From assembly GCA_039527025.1 (NCBI GenBank), contig BAAAJN010000001.1, forward strand, positions 248,001-312,000: DNA of 64,000 bases, in the 5' to 3' direction. The translations under genes and the position numbers were made by a program. The notes beneath the pieces were generated by a model. The model saw only the letters and a list, made by a program, of their open reading frames with translations, was not told the DNA's origin and searched no databases. Shown piece by piece: positions 39,949 to 48,765 of this stretch. Position 1 is the stretch's first letter. The number at the start of each line of letters is the position of its first letter. The DNA comes from Microlunatus lacustris (GTDB lineage: Bacteria > Actinomycetota > Actinomycetes > Propionibacteriales > Propionibacteriaceae).

Positions 39949-41850
39949 TCAGCGCCGGCGACGGGCGACCAGCACGGCCGCGACGGCCCCGGCGGCGACC
40001 AGCGCCGTCAGCCCGCCCACCCAGACCCAGGGGGAACCGCCGTCGTCGGCGCCCGGGGCGTCGGCCGTCGACGGGTCCGCCGACGGCGTCGGGCTGGGCA
40101 CCGGGGGAGCGGGCTCGGCGGCGGCGTACTCGGGGGCGCCGCCCTTCGTGCCCGCCACCTGGAGGTTCAGCGTGTAGGGGACGACGTAGCTCTGCTCGTC
40201 CGGGTCGGCGCCCAGGGAGACGACGACGGCGTACCGGCCCGGGACGAAGCTGCTCGCCCGGTCGGCGGTCTGGGCGCGGTTGAGGTAGCGCACCGGGGTC
40301 GTCGACGCGCCCAGCACCAGCCGGCCGTCGGGGTTGAGGAAGTCCTCGCCGCCGCCGGCGCTGGTCGTCGCCCGGCCGCGGACGGGGGACAGGACGGTGA
40401 TGTTGGCCCTGATCGCCTGGCTGCCGATCTTCTTCGCCAGCGTCGACGACGGCTGGGTGAAGGTCAGCGTCGCGTCGAGGTGCTGGCCCCAGGTCTGCTG
40501 CACCAGCAGCACCTGGGTCTCGCCGGGCACGATCGTCGAGGAGTAGTTGCCGGCCTTGACCGTCGGCGCGTCGGCGAACGAGCTGCCCGGGACGGTGCTG
40601 CGCGGGTTCTCCCCGAAGGCCGGCTCGAAGGGCTCCGCCCGCGTCGGCGCCGGCAGGCCCTCGGTGTCGGTGACCTCGCGCTCCTCGGTCACGGTGATCT
40701 CGACGGGGACGGTGCCGGTGCCGCGGTAGCGGGCCTCGCCCTCGACGGCGTCAGCCCGTCGGACGGCCAGTCGCAGGGCGGTGGCCTCGGCGCAGGCCGC
40801 GACGGGCGGCTTGCCGGTCTGCTGCCCGGCGCTCACCGCGGCGGTCAGCAGCGAGGACCCGACGTCGTCCTGCCGGACGTCGGCCGCCGTGCCGCAGGCC
40901 GTGCCGTCGGGGGTGGTCAGCGAGACCGCCAGCGCGTCCGGGCGGCCGAGCCGGTTCAGCGACGCCGCGACGTGCAGCGTCGAGCGCAGGGTCTCCCGGT
41001 AGACGTCGTAGTAGCGGACATCGCCCTCGCCGGTCGGTGGCAGCTCGTCGGACCAGGCGCCGGCGGTCAGCACCGCCGCCTGCTCGGGCGTCGTCCCGCC
41101 GGTCACCGGGTCGCCGCTCACCTGGAAAGGTCGGGCCGCCCGGTTGCGCAGGGTCTGCAGGCTGCTGGCCAGCGTCTCGGAGTTGCGGGCGTCGTAGTAG
41201 GTGCCCCGCCCGCGCGACGCGACGCACGTCAGCTGGTCGCGGGCGTCGCCGCTGACGTCGAGACCGACGACGTCGACCTGGAGCCCGGGATCGGCCTTGG
41301 TGATCTGACCGGCCACCTCGCAGGGGTCCGGGTCGCAGGTCGACTCGCCGTCGGACAGCAGCACGATCGTCCGCTTGCCTCCGTCGTCGGAGGCTCCACC
41401 GCCGGCGTCGAGGTCCTCGGCCGCCTGCTCGAGCGCGTAGCTGATCGGCGTCTCCCCGTAGGGCGCGTAGCCCTCGATCGCCTCCCGCAGCTCCTTCGTC
41501 TGCCCGGTCTCGACCGGCACCACGAGCTGGGAGTCGGTGCAGGCCCCCTCGTCGCCCCGGTTGAAGACCTTCGCCCCGAAGACCCGCAGCCCGACGGCGG
41601 TGTCGGCCGGGATCTGGCCGACGACGGCGTCCATGGCCGTCTTGGCGGCGGCGATCTTGACCTCCCCGTCCGAGGTCTTCTCCTGCATCGAGCCCGAGGA
41701 GTCGAGGACGAAGAGCAGCTGCGTCGTCGCGTCGGCAGCCTGCGCGGCGGGCACCGGGGGGAGCAGCAGCAGGGCGAGGGTGGCCGCGGTCAGGGCGGCG
41801 GCTGCCGCTCGGACGCGCCGGCGCACGCCGCCGGGGGTCGTGCTGGCCAT
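39949..41850 (-). CDS. Secreted/membrane-anchored VWA domain protein
   Basis: A 633-residue surface protein. A signal peptide (about 10-38, AAAAALTAATLALLLLPPVPAAQA) precedes a von Willebrand A domain with the MIDAS motif DSSGSM (near residue 50), the Thr in GETPISYAL and Asp in LLSDGESTCDPDPC. A long beta-rich extracellular part follows, then an Asp/Ser/Pro linker and a C-terminal membrane helix (VWVGGLTALVAAGAVAAVLVA) with an Arg-rich stop-transfer. The architecture suggests a metal-dependent adhesion or scaffold protein. GGAGGACCAG before ATG 41850 is a strong ribosome binding site. It is divergent from the glycosyltransferase/c-di-GMP module. Confidence 0.88.
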   Translation of the reverse strand: MASTTPGGVRRRVRAAAAALTAATLALLLLPPVPAAQAADATTQLLFVLDSSGSMQEKTSDGEVKIAAAKTAMDAVVGQIPADTAVGLRVFGAKVFNRGDEGACTDSQLVVPVETGQTKELREAIEGYAPYGETPISYALEQAAEDLDAGGGASDDGGKRTIVLLSDGESTCDPDPCEVAGQITKADPGLQVDVVGLDVSGDARDQLTCVASRGRGTYYDARNSETLASSLQTLRNRAARPFQVSGDPVTGGTTPEQAAVLTAGAWSDELPPTGEGDVRYYDVYRETLRSTLHVAASLNRLGRPDALAVSLTTPDGTACGTAADVRQDDVGSSLLTAAVSAGQQTGKPPVAACAEATALRLAVRRADAVEGEARYRGTGTVPVEITVTEEREVTDTEGLPAPTRAEPFEPAFGENPRSTVPGSSFADAPTVKAGNYSSTIVPGETQVLLVQQTWGQHLDATLTFTQPSSTLAKKIGSQAIRANITVLSPVRGRATTSAGGGEDFLNPDGRLVLGASTTPVRYLNRAQTADRASSFVPGRYAVVVSLGADPDEQSYVVPYTLNLQVAGTKGGAPEYAAAEPAPPVPSPTPSADPSTADAPGADDGGSPWVWVGGLTALVAAGAVAAVLVARRRR

Positions 41851-41978
41851 CTGGTCCTCCTGGCAGGGGGTGTCGACCGGTCCTGCTCGAAGGGGCCGAT
41901 CGTAGCCGGGGCGGCTGTGGGCGGTCAGGCGATACCATGACGGCAGCGAACTCGGGGTTTGGCCAGAAGAGGACCCCC

Positions 41979-42026
41979 GTGCACGCTCTCCCCCGGCCGC
42001 CGAGCCCGCGGCGGACCACGCCGTGA
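41979..42026 (+). CDS. Short Pro/Arg-rich upstream ORF coupled to the glycosyltransferase gene
   Basis: GTG at 41979 is preceded by AGAAGAGGA (5 nt gap) and encodes only 15 residues (VHALPRPPSPRRTTP). Its TGA overlaps the GTG start of the large glycosyltransferase gene (GTGA). The real enzyme start has no ribosome binding site of its own, so ribosomes finishing this ORF could re-initiate there. A Pro-rich leader could slow ribosomes and act as a control point. Alternatively a frameshift has separated a short N-terminal extension. Too small for any family assignment. Confidence 0.4.
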   Translation: MHALPRPPSPRRTTP

Positions 42027-44038
42027 CGGTGCAGCCCGGCGCCCGGCTGCCCGTGCTGGTGCGTGCCGGTCGCGCTTCGGTCGCCGGCGGCGCGTGCCTC
42101 GCCGCCTGTGCCGAGCAGGTGGGCCGCCCGCACCCCGAGAACCCGCGCTCCCGACGCCTGGCCCACCTCGGCGGGCTCGCCGCGGTCAGCGCCCTGGTGC
42201 TCTACCTGACCTGGCGGCTGCTGTTCACCCTGCCCCTCGGTGGGCCCGATCGGGTCGCCGGGCTGGTCCTGGTCCTCTTCGAGGCCCTCCCGCTGGCCCG
42301 CCTCGTCGCCACGACCGTCGCGCTGTGGAACATCGACAGCGCCGGTCCGGACCCGGTCACCGATGCCGGGCCCGGCCACCGCGTCGTCGTCCTCATCACC
42401 ACCGACGACGAGCCGGTCGAGGTGGTCGCCCCGACCATCGCCGCCGCGTGCGCGCTGCGGCCGACCCACCAGACCTGGGTGCTCGACGACGGCGACCGGC
42501 CCTGGATGGCGGAGCTGGCCGTCCGCTACGGCGCCCGCTACGTCCGCCGAAGCGCTCCCGACCACGCCGCGGCCGGCGCCCTGGACCACGCCCTGACCCT
42601 GCTGCAGGCGGAGATCGCCGCCGGCGCCGAGCGCCTGGACGTGGTCGCCGTGCTCGACGGCGACCACGTGCCGCTGGCCACCTTCTTGACCGACACCCTC
42701 GGGTGGTTCGACGACCCGGAGATCGCCCTGGTCCAGGCCCCGCAGGCCTACTACAACGCGGGCGCCTTCGACGACGACGGCGAGACCGGTGAGCAGGGCC
42801 TGCTCTTCCACGTGCTGATGCCCGGCCGGGACGCCCGCGGGGTCGGGCCGTTCTGGTCCGGCTCCACCGCGTTGCTGCGGCTCGAGGCGCTGGCCGGGGT
42901 GGGCGGGGTGGCCACCGGCACCGCTGCGGCCCACCTGCAGACCTCGCTCAACCTGCTGCGCGCCGGCTGGAAGACCACCTACCACCACCAGGTGCTGGCC
43001 GTCGGACTCGCGGCGAGCACCTCCACCCAGTACCTGAGCCAGCGACGCCGCTGGGGTCTGGGCGCCATGCAGCTGCTCGTCGCGGAAGGGTGCACGGCTC
43101 GGCGCGGGCTGTCCCGGCGCGTCCACCGCGCCTACCTGAGCGCGACCCTGATCTGGCTGCAGGGGGTCGGCACGGCGCTCGCTCTCGGCGTCCCGGCCGT
43201 CCTGCTGGTCAGCGGGGCCTCGACCACGACCGCCTCGCCCCTGGTCGTCGCCCTCGCCGTGCTGCTCATGCTGGCCGTCCGGCTGTGGGGGGCCGAGCAG
43301 CTGTACCGGCAGCACCTGCGCTGGCGGACAGCCGTCGCGCTCCGCGTCCTGCGGGTGCCCGTCGGGCTGTCCTGCCTGCGCTGGCTGCTCACCCGGCGGG
43401 AGCCGAGGGCCGAGGTCGCCACCGGGCCCGTGGCCGGTGACCGCGCCCGCGGGAAGGTCCCCGGCGTCCTCTGGCTGCTGGTCGGGCTGACGGCTGGCGT
43501 CCTGCTGCACGGGCTGCTCGGGGTCACCGGCCTGGCGCCGTGGCGGCTGCCCCTGGCAGCGGCCGTCGCCTCGGGGGTGTGGCTGGTGCTCGGTCTGGCC
43601 GCCCTCGTCCTCGCCCTGCGGCACGTCCAGGCCCCTGCCCACGCGTCCTCGCGGCGCCGGGGCTACCGCGCACCCGTCCACGCCCTGGTCAACGTGAACG
43701 GGCAGCGCGGTGAGCTGGTGGACGTGTCCGTCGGCGGCGTCGCCCTCCAGCTGCCCCGGGGCGCGTTCAGCACGTCGAGCCGCCTGGTCGCGCTGCACCT
43801 GCCCCTGGCCCCGACGCTGGAGCTGGAGCCGGTCCGGATGTGGCAGTCCGACGACCTCGACCACGTCGCGCTCCGGGTGCCGGACGGGGACTGGGACACC
43901 TACCGCGCGCTCTCGCTGTGGCTGTTCCACACCCCGCCCGGCGTCGTCGACGGCCTGCCGCCGCAGGCCCCGGCGGTGGCCGCCATGCTGCCGACCAACC
44001 ACTCCCGGCGCCCACCGCTCGTCTGCCGGCATGGTTGA
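42023..44038 (+). CDS. Membrane glycosyltransferase 2 with C-terminal PilZ domain (cellulose-synthase-like)
   Basis: A 671-residue polytopic protein. Two N-terminal membrane helices (about 46-100) precede a cytoplasmic GT2 domain with DDG (155-157), DGD (212-214) and QRRRW (340-344). Further membrane helices lie at 370-420 and 478-532, then a PilZ domain with the c-di-GMP-binding motifs RRGYR (545-549) and DVSVGG (567-572). This is the architecture of BcsA-type c-di-GMP-activated polysaccharide synthases. Anomaly: the catalytic-base motif TED is AAH (302-304) before LQTSLNLLRAGW, so the usual Asp is His. The product polymer is unknown. The start overlaps a 15-codon upstream ORF, and the end overlaps the GGDEF gene by 8 nt. 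Confidence 0.87.
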   Translation: MTVQPGARLPVLVRAGRASVAGGACLAACAEQVGRPHPENPRSRRLAHLGGLAAVSALVLYLTWRLLFTLPLGGPDRVAGLVLVLFEALPLARLVATTVALWNIDSAGPDPVTDAGPGHRVVVLITTDDEPVEVVAPTIAAACALRPTHQTWVLDDGDRPWMAELAVRYGARYVRRSAPDHAAAGALDHALTLLQAEIAAGAERLDVVAVLDGDHVPLATFLTDTLGWFDDPEIALVQAPQAYYNAGAFDDDGETGEQGLLFHVLMPGRDARGVGPFWSGSTALLRLEALAGVGGVATGTAAAHLQTSLNLLRAGWKTTYHHQVLAVGLAASTSTQYLSQRRRWGLGAMQLLVAEGCTARRGLSRRVHRAYLSATLIWLQGVGTALALGVPAVLLVSGASTTTASPLVVALAVLLMLAVRLWGAEQLYRQHLRWRTAVALRVLRVPVGLSCLRWLLTRREPRAEVATGPVAGDRARGKVPGVLWLLVGLTAGVLLHGLLGVTGLAPWRLPLAAAVASGVWLVLGLAALVLALRHVQAPAHASSRRRGYRAPVHALVNVNGQRGELVDVSVGGVALQLPRGAFSTSSRLVALHLPLAPTLELEPVRMWQSDDLDHVALRVPDGDWDTYRALSLWLFHTPPGVVDGLPPQAPAVAAMLPTNHSRRPPLVCRHG

Positions 44039-46331
44039 GGCCGAGGACGTCCCGCGCCGCGGTGGAGGGTTCCGGAGGCACGGCTGGCTCGTCTTCGTCG
44101 GTCTCGGGCTGCTCATCGTCTGCGCCCACCAGCTGCTGCCCGAGGGGCTGGCGCGCAGCGGGCTCTACCTCGTCACCGGGCTGCTCGGCGTGCTGGGCGT
44201 CCTGCTCGGGATCCGGCTGCACCGGCCGCAGCGCGCCCGTGCCTGGCTGGCGCTCGCAGCCAGCCAGCTGGTCTGGGTGCTGGCCGACGTTGTCGGCACG
44301 GTGCAGGAGCTCGTCGCCCCGACCGACGCCTTCCCGACCGCGGCCGACGGCTTCTACCTCGCCGGTTACCCGCTGCTCGGCCTCAGCCTGTTCCTGCTGA
44401 CCCGGGGCCGTCGGCCGCGGCACGACATCGAGGGCGCCCTGGACAGCCTCACCGTCGCCGTCGGGCTCTACCTGCTGTGCTGGGTGCTGCTGGCCCAGCC
44501 GACGCTGGACCACGCCGTCGACTCCTGGTGGCAGGCCGGGGTAGCCGTCGCGTACCCGCTGCTCGACATCACCATCATCGTCATGCTGGTCGCCCTGATC
44601 ATCACCCCGGGCACGCACACCCACGCGCTGCGGCTGCTGGTGACCGCGGTCCTGCTGGTGATCATCGCCGACACCGCGGCCACCGGCCTGGGCCTGCTGG
44701 CGCTCGGCAGCACCGACCCCCTCGACTTCGTCTGGCTGCTCTCCTACGTCCTCATCGGTGGTGCCGTGCTGCACCCCTCGGTCCGGAAGCTCTCGGCCGT
44801 CGCGCCGCCCGGCCGGCCGGTGTTCAGCCGGCGCCGGCAGATCTCGACCGCCGCCGCCGTGCTGGTCGCGCCCGGGACGCTGGCCGTCCAGCACGTGCTG
44901 GACCTCCCGCTGGACGTCTGGGCGGTCGTCGTGGCCTCGGCCGCGATGTTCCTGCTGGTGGTGGCACGGATGAACGTGGCGATCCACCAGATCGTCAACG
45001 CCGACCGCCGGAGCGAGAAGGACCAGGCCGAGCTCGCCCACCAGGCGGCGCACGACTCGTTGACCGGACTGCCCAACCGGGCTCAGAGCCTGGAACTGCT
45101 GAGCGGCACGCTCAGCCGGGCCCAGCGCAGCGGAGCGATGATCGGGCTGCTCTTCGTCGACCTCGACGGCTTCAAGGCGGTGAACGACACCTTCGGCCAC
45201 GGCGCCGGCGACCAGGTGCTGCGGACCGTCGCCCAGCGGATGACGACGGTGGTCCGCGGCGGTGACGTGGTCGGCCGGCTCGGCGGGGACGAGTTCGTGC
45301 TCCTCCTCGAACCGGTCATCGACGAGGAGTCGGCCGTCGCGGTCGGCGAGCGGCTGATCGAGGTGGTGTCGGCGCCGATCGTGCTGGCCAACGGCCAGGA
45401 CGTCAGCGTCGGGGCCAGCGTGGGGGTCGCGATAAGCCAGGACGCCGGCACCGACCCGGACGCCCTGCTGGTCGAGGCCGACACCGCTGCCTACCGGGCC
45501 AAGACCCGCGGTCGCGGCCGGATCGAGGTCTTCGGTGCGGGCCTGCGTCGTGAGCTGCAGGCCCGGGTCGACCTGGAGCGGGGTCTGCGCACCGCGCTGT
45601 GGCAGGACCAGCTCGAGCTGCGTTTCCGGGCGGTGACCGACGTCGACACGCGGCAGCCGGTGGGCTGGGAGGCGGTGCTGCACTGGAACCGGCCCGGGGT
45701 CGGTGTGATCCCCGTGCCCGCCTTCCGGCCGGTGGCCGAGACCACCGAGCTGATCTTCGACCTCGACGCCTGGGCGTTGCGCCGGGTCGCCCAGCGGATC
45801 GCGGAGTGGGAGGCCGCCGGCTTCGGCGGGGTGCAGGTCGGCGTGCGGGTGTCCGTCCGGCACGTCGCCCGTTCGCGGATCCTCGAGGACGTCCGGACGG
45901 CGCTGGCCGAGTCGCACGTCCGGCCGGAGCAGCTGACCGTGCAGGTCAGCGACACGGGGGTGGTCGACGACCCGCTGGTCCTGGACCACCTCACCCAGCT
46001 GCGCGGCGACGGCACGAAGATCAGCCTCGACGACTTCGGGATCGGCCACAGCTCGGTGCGGCGGCTCGCCCACCTGCCGCTGGACGTGGTGAAGCTGGAC
46101 GGCTCGCTGGTCGCCGACGAGTCGGCCACCTCGGCCGGTGTGCTCGAGCTGATGGTGCGCGGGGTGCGCACCTTCGGCCTGCTCGCCGTGGTCAAGGGCG
46201 TGCGCACCGAGGAGGACCTCCGGCCGCTGCGCTGGGCCGGCTGCGAGCTGGCCCAGGGTGAGCTGTTCGGCGGTCTGGTCGACGACGCCGAGGTGCTCCG
46301 CCAGCTCGTGCAGCAGGCCGTCCCCCGCTGA
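44031..46331 (+). CDS. Membrane diguanylate cyclase with degenerate EAL domain
   Basis: A 766-residue protein with about nine N-terminal membrane helices (18-310). The GGDEF domain (about 330-500) has intact GGDEF (418-422), upstream metal-site DLDGFK and a canonical inhibitory I-site RGGD (409-412) five residues before GGDEF. The EAL domain (505-766) is degenerate. EAL reads EAV, the catalytic Asn position is Arg606, the ELTE motif reads VQVSD, and AEGVE reads VKGVR with both Glu lost; DDFG (667-670) and Lys688 remain. It is therefore predicted to make but not degrade c-di-GMP. The 8-nt overlap with the PilZ glycosyltransferase gene suggests local activation of polysaccharide synthesis. Confidence 0.92.
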   Translation: MVEAEDVPRRGGGFRRHGWLVFVGLGLLIVCAHQLLPEGLARSGLYLVTGLLGVLGVLLGIRLHRPQRARAWLALAASQLVWVLADVVGTVQELVAPTDAFPTAADGFYLAGYPLLGLSLFLLTRGRRPRHDIEGALDSLTVAVGLYLLCWVLLAQPTLDHAVDSWWQAGVAVAYPLLDITIIVMLVALIITPGTHTHALRLLVTAVLLVIIADTAATGLGLLALGSTDPLDFVWLLSYVLIGGAVLHPSVRKLSAVAPPGRPVFSRRRQISTAAAVLVAPGTLAVQHVLDLPLDVWAVVVASAAMFLLVVARMNVAIHQIVNADRRSEKDQAELAHQAAHDSLTGLPNRAQSLELLSGTLSRAQRSGAMIGLLFVDLDGFKAVNDTFGHGAGDQVLRTVAQRMTTVVRGGDVVGRLGGDEFVLLLEPVIDEESAVAVGERLIEVVSAPIVLANGQDVSVGASVGVAISQDAGTDPDALLVEADTAAYRAKTRGRGRIEVFGAGLRRELQARVDLERGLRTALWQDQLELRFRAVTDVDTRQPVGWEAVLHWNRPGVGVIPVPAFRPVAETTELIFDLDAWALRRVAQRIAEWEAAGFGGVQVGVRVSVRHVARSRILEDVRTALAESHVRPEQLTVQVSDTGVVDDPLVLDHLTQLRGDGTKISLDDFGIGHSSVRRLAHLPLDVVKLDGSLVADESATSAGVLELMVRGVRTFGLLAVVKGVRTEEDLRPLRWAGCELAQGELFGGLVDDAEVLRQLVQQAVPR

Positions 46332-46347
46332 GGGACGGCCGGGGCCT

Positions 46348-47586
46348 TCAGCCCAGGACGGGAAGCTCGCCGTCGGTGGTGACCAGCAGGGCCTCGAGCC
46401 GGGCGACCGGCAGCGCGCGCGACCACAGGTAGCCCTGGCCGTAGTCGCAGCCCAGCTCGCGCGCGATGCCCGCCTGCTCCCGGGTCTCGACGCCCTCCAT
46501 GGTGACCTCCAGCCCCAGCTCGGCTGCGGCGGTCGCCATCGCCCGGACGACGGTGTTGTCCACGTGCCGGCCCAGCTGGGCGGCGAAGGAGCGGTCGATC
46601 TTGATCCCGTCCAGCGGGTAGGCCACCAGCTCGTGCAGCGACGCCCAGCCGGTGCCGAAGTCGTCGAACCAGACCTGGAACCCGGCGCCGCGGGCCTCCC
46701 CGACGGTGTCGACGGTCAGCACGGACCCGTTCGGGCGGACGGTCTCGGTCAGCTCCAGCGTGACCGCGGACGGGTCGAGCCCTGCGACGGCGGCGGCCCG
46801 ACGGACGTGGTCGACCCAGTCGTCCTGGTCCAGGTGGCGACCGGACAGGTTGACGCTGACCCGCAGGCTGGGATGACGCGCGCGCCAGCGGCTGAGGTCG
46901 CTGAACGCGCGACGCATCATCGCCCGGTCCAGGTCGACGATGAGGTTCGTCCGCTCGGCCAGCGGGATGAAGACGCCCGCCTCGTCCAGCGCGCCCGAGG
47001 GGTGCTCCCAGCGGGCGAGCGCCTCGACCCCGACCATCCGACCGGTCCGGAGCTCGACGATCGGCTGGTACCAGGGGACGATCTCGCCGTGCCCGATGGC
47101 CCGGACCAGGGCCGCGGCTCCGCGCTCGGTGGGCCCGGGCAGGTTGTTGGCCTGCCGGGTGAGGGCCAGCTGGTCGGCCGCGACGGCGGCGAAGTCGGTG
47201 AGCAGCTCCACGTCGGCGGCCCTGATCGTCCGCGGCACGATGTCGGTGAGGTAGAGGACCCCGACGACCGAGGAGCCGTCCAGCAGCGGCACCCCGACGA
47301 AGGCGCCGCTGGCCCCGGAGATCGTCCGGTCGTTCGAGGCCCCGAGGTCACCGATGACGACCGGCGCGCCGGTGGCGGCCACCGCCTCGCTCAGCTTGGC
47401 GACGGCCTGGCCGTCGGCGTCGGTGCGCGGGCGGGTCGAGGCCATCACCCCCTGCACGGGCCCGTCGACGAGGGCGAAGGTGGCGTCCCCGAAGCCGAGG
47501 GTGCGGGCGGCCAGGGCGGCGATCCGGTAGGCGGGTCCGGGGACCGGCCGACGGGGGCGCGCGCCCGGACCCGTCGGCTCAGCCAT
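46348..47586 (-). CDS. GAF-EAL c-di-GMP phosphodiesterase
   Basis: A 412-residue cytoplasmic protein. The N-terminal GAF-like sensor domain (about 20-150, PVVIGDLGASNDRTISGASGAFVGVPLLDG) is followed by a complete EAL domain with GVEALARW, SVNLSGRHL, ELTETV, FDDFGTGWASL, GIKIDRSF and MEGVETREQA. All catalytic and metal residues appear conserved, so it should hydrolyse c-di-GMP to pGpG. It is convergent with the cyclase gene, 16 bp away, so the module includes both making and breaking enzymes. The longer upstream frame runs through the LexA-controlled promoter region and is not used. An AATAAT sequence at 47619-47614 may be its -10. Confidence 0.93.
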   Translation of the reverse strand: MAEPTGPGARPRRPVPGPAYRIAALAARTLGFGDATFALVDGPVQGVMASTRPRTDADGQAVAKLSEAVAATGAPVVIGDLGASNDRTISGASGAFVGVPLLDGSSVVGVLYLTDIVPRTIRAADVELLTDFAAVAADQLALTRQANNLPGPTERGAAALVRAIGHGEIVPWYQPIVELRTGRMVGVEALARWEHPSGALDEAGVFIPLAERTNLIVDLDRAMMRRAFSDLSRWRARHPSLRVSVNLSGRHLDQDDWVDHVRRAAAVAGLDPSAVTLELTETVRPNGSVLTVDTVGEARGAGFQVWFDDFGTGWASLHELVAYPLDGIKIDRSFAAQLGRHVDNTVVRAMATAAAELGLEVTMEGVETREQAGIARELGCDYGQGYLWSRALPVARLEALLVTTDGELPVLG

Positions 47587-47683
47587 GGCTGCACGGGGGG
47601 ATGAGCACGACTGATTATTGCACCTGGGCGCGGCCCGGACCGGGAGCGTCCGGAGGCCACTGCCACGGCGAGTGGTCCCGTCG

Positions 47684-47699
47684 TCGAACACATGTTCTA
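47684..47699. promoter_or_regulatory. LexA (SOS) box upstream of the radical SAM gene
   Basis: TCGAAC-ACAT-GTTCTA differs from the actinobacterial/Gram-positive SOS palindrome TCGAAC-N4-GTTCGA at one base. It overlaps the predicted -10 (TCTAAT, 47696-47701), so LexA binding would block transcription directly. Confidence 0.8.
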
Positions 47700-47707
47700 A
47701 TAGCGAC

Positions 47708-48742
47708 ATGCGGTGGGAGGGGCAGCGGCTGGCGGCCGAGGCACCGTCGACGGGCGCCCTCCCGGGGCTGGGGCGGCTCGCCGACCTGGTGCGCACCGTG
47801 CAGACCCCCGAGTTCGCCGGCATCACGTTCCACGAGGTGCTGGCCCGCTCGGCGCTGAACAAGGTGCCGAGCACCTCCGCCTCGCCCTTCGCCTGGACGG
47901 TCAACCCCTACCGTGGCTGCAGCCACGCCTGCGTCTACTGCTTCGCCCGCAACACCCACACCTACCTCGACCTGGACACCGGCGCCGACTTCGACTCCCA
48001 GATCGTCGTCAAGACCAACGTGGCGGAGGTGCTGGAGCGTGAGCTGCGGCGGCCGTCCTGGGGGCGCGAACCGGTGGCGCTGGGCACCAACACCGACCCC
48101 TACCAGCGGGCCGAGGGCCGCTACCGGCTGATGCCGGGCGTCATCGCCGCGCTGGCCGGGTCGGGCACGCCGTTCTCGATCCTCACCAAGGGGACGCTGG
48201 CCCGCCGGGACCTGCCGCTGGTGGTGTCCGCGGCGGCCGAGGTGCCGGTGGACCTGGGGGTCTCCATCGCCCTGGCCGACGAGCACCTGCACGCCCTGCT
48301 CGAACCCGGCGCACCCAGCATCCGGGCCCGGCTGGACCTGGTCCGCGCCATCACCTCGGCCGGGCTGACCTGCCAGGTGCTGGTCGCGCCGGTGCTGCCG
48401 ATGATCACCGACTCCGACTATTACCTGGAGGCGATCCTCGCCGACATCGCCGAGGCGGGCGGCACCAGTGCCACGGTGATGGCGCTGCACCTGCGGCCCG
48501 GCGCCCGCGAGTGGTTCCTGCAGCACCTGGGTGAGCACCGGCCCGACCTGGTCGACGCCTACGCCGAGCTGTACCGCGGCGGCTCCTACGTGGTGCGCTC
48601 CTACGCCGAGGACCTGGCCCGGCGGGCGAGGAGGATCATCCGCCGGCACGGGCTGGACCGGCCCGGCTGGCTGCGGGCAGCACCGGCCTCGGCCCAGGTC
48701 GCCGCCGCGCCGGCGGTGGTCGAGCCACCGACGCTGTTCTGA
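47708..48742 (+). CDS. Rv2578c-family radical SAM protein
   Basis: A 344-residue radical SAM enzyme. The [4Fe-4S] motif CSHACVYC (Cx3Cx2C, near residue 78) follows NPYRG, as in spore-photoproduct-lyase-like and Rv2578c-type proteins. SPFAWTVNPYRGCSHACVYCFARNTH, TNTDPYQRAEGRYRLMPGV (split here) and FSILTKGTL are family features. Its reaction is unknown. The LexA box 9 bp before the ATG, with the -10 overlapping it, makes it an SOS gene. I recall the M. tuberculosis homologue Rv2578c also being listed as LexA-controlled. No ribosome binding site fits between box and ATG, so the mRNA is probably leaderless. Confidence 0.9.
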   Translation: MRWEGQRLAAEAPSTGALPGLGRLADLVRTVQTPEFAGITFHEVLARSALNKVPSTSASPFAWTVNPYRGCSHACVYCFARNTHTYLDLDTGADFDSQIVVKTNVAEVLERELRRPSWGREPVALGTNTDPYQRAEGRYRLMPGVIAALAGSGTPFSILTKGTLARRDLPLVVSAAAEVPVDLGVSIALADEHLHALLEPGAPSIRARLDLVRAITSAGLTCQVLVAPVLPMITDSDYYLEAILADIAEAGGTSATVMALHLRPGAREWFLQHLGEHRPDLVDAYAELYRGGSYVVRSYAEDLARRARRIIRRHGLDRPGWLRAAPASAQVAAAPAVVEPPTLF

Positions 48743-48765
48743 GGCCCTGAGCGTGGCGACGGCCC

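Noticed and set aside
44000..47600. Long minus-strand open frames across the c-di-GMP genes
   Set aside because: They are His/Gln/Arg/Gly-rich antisense shadows of conserved GGDEF, EAL and PilZ sequences.
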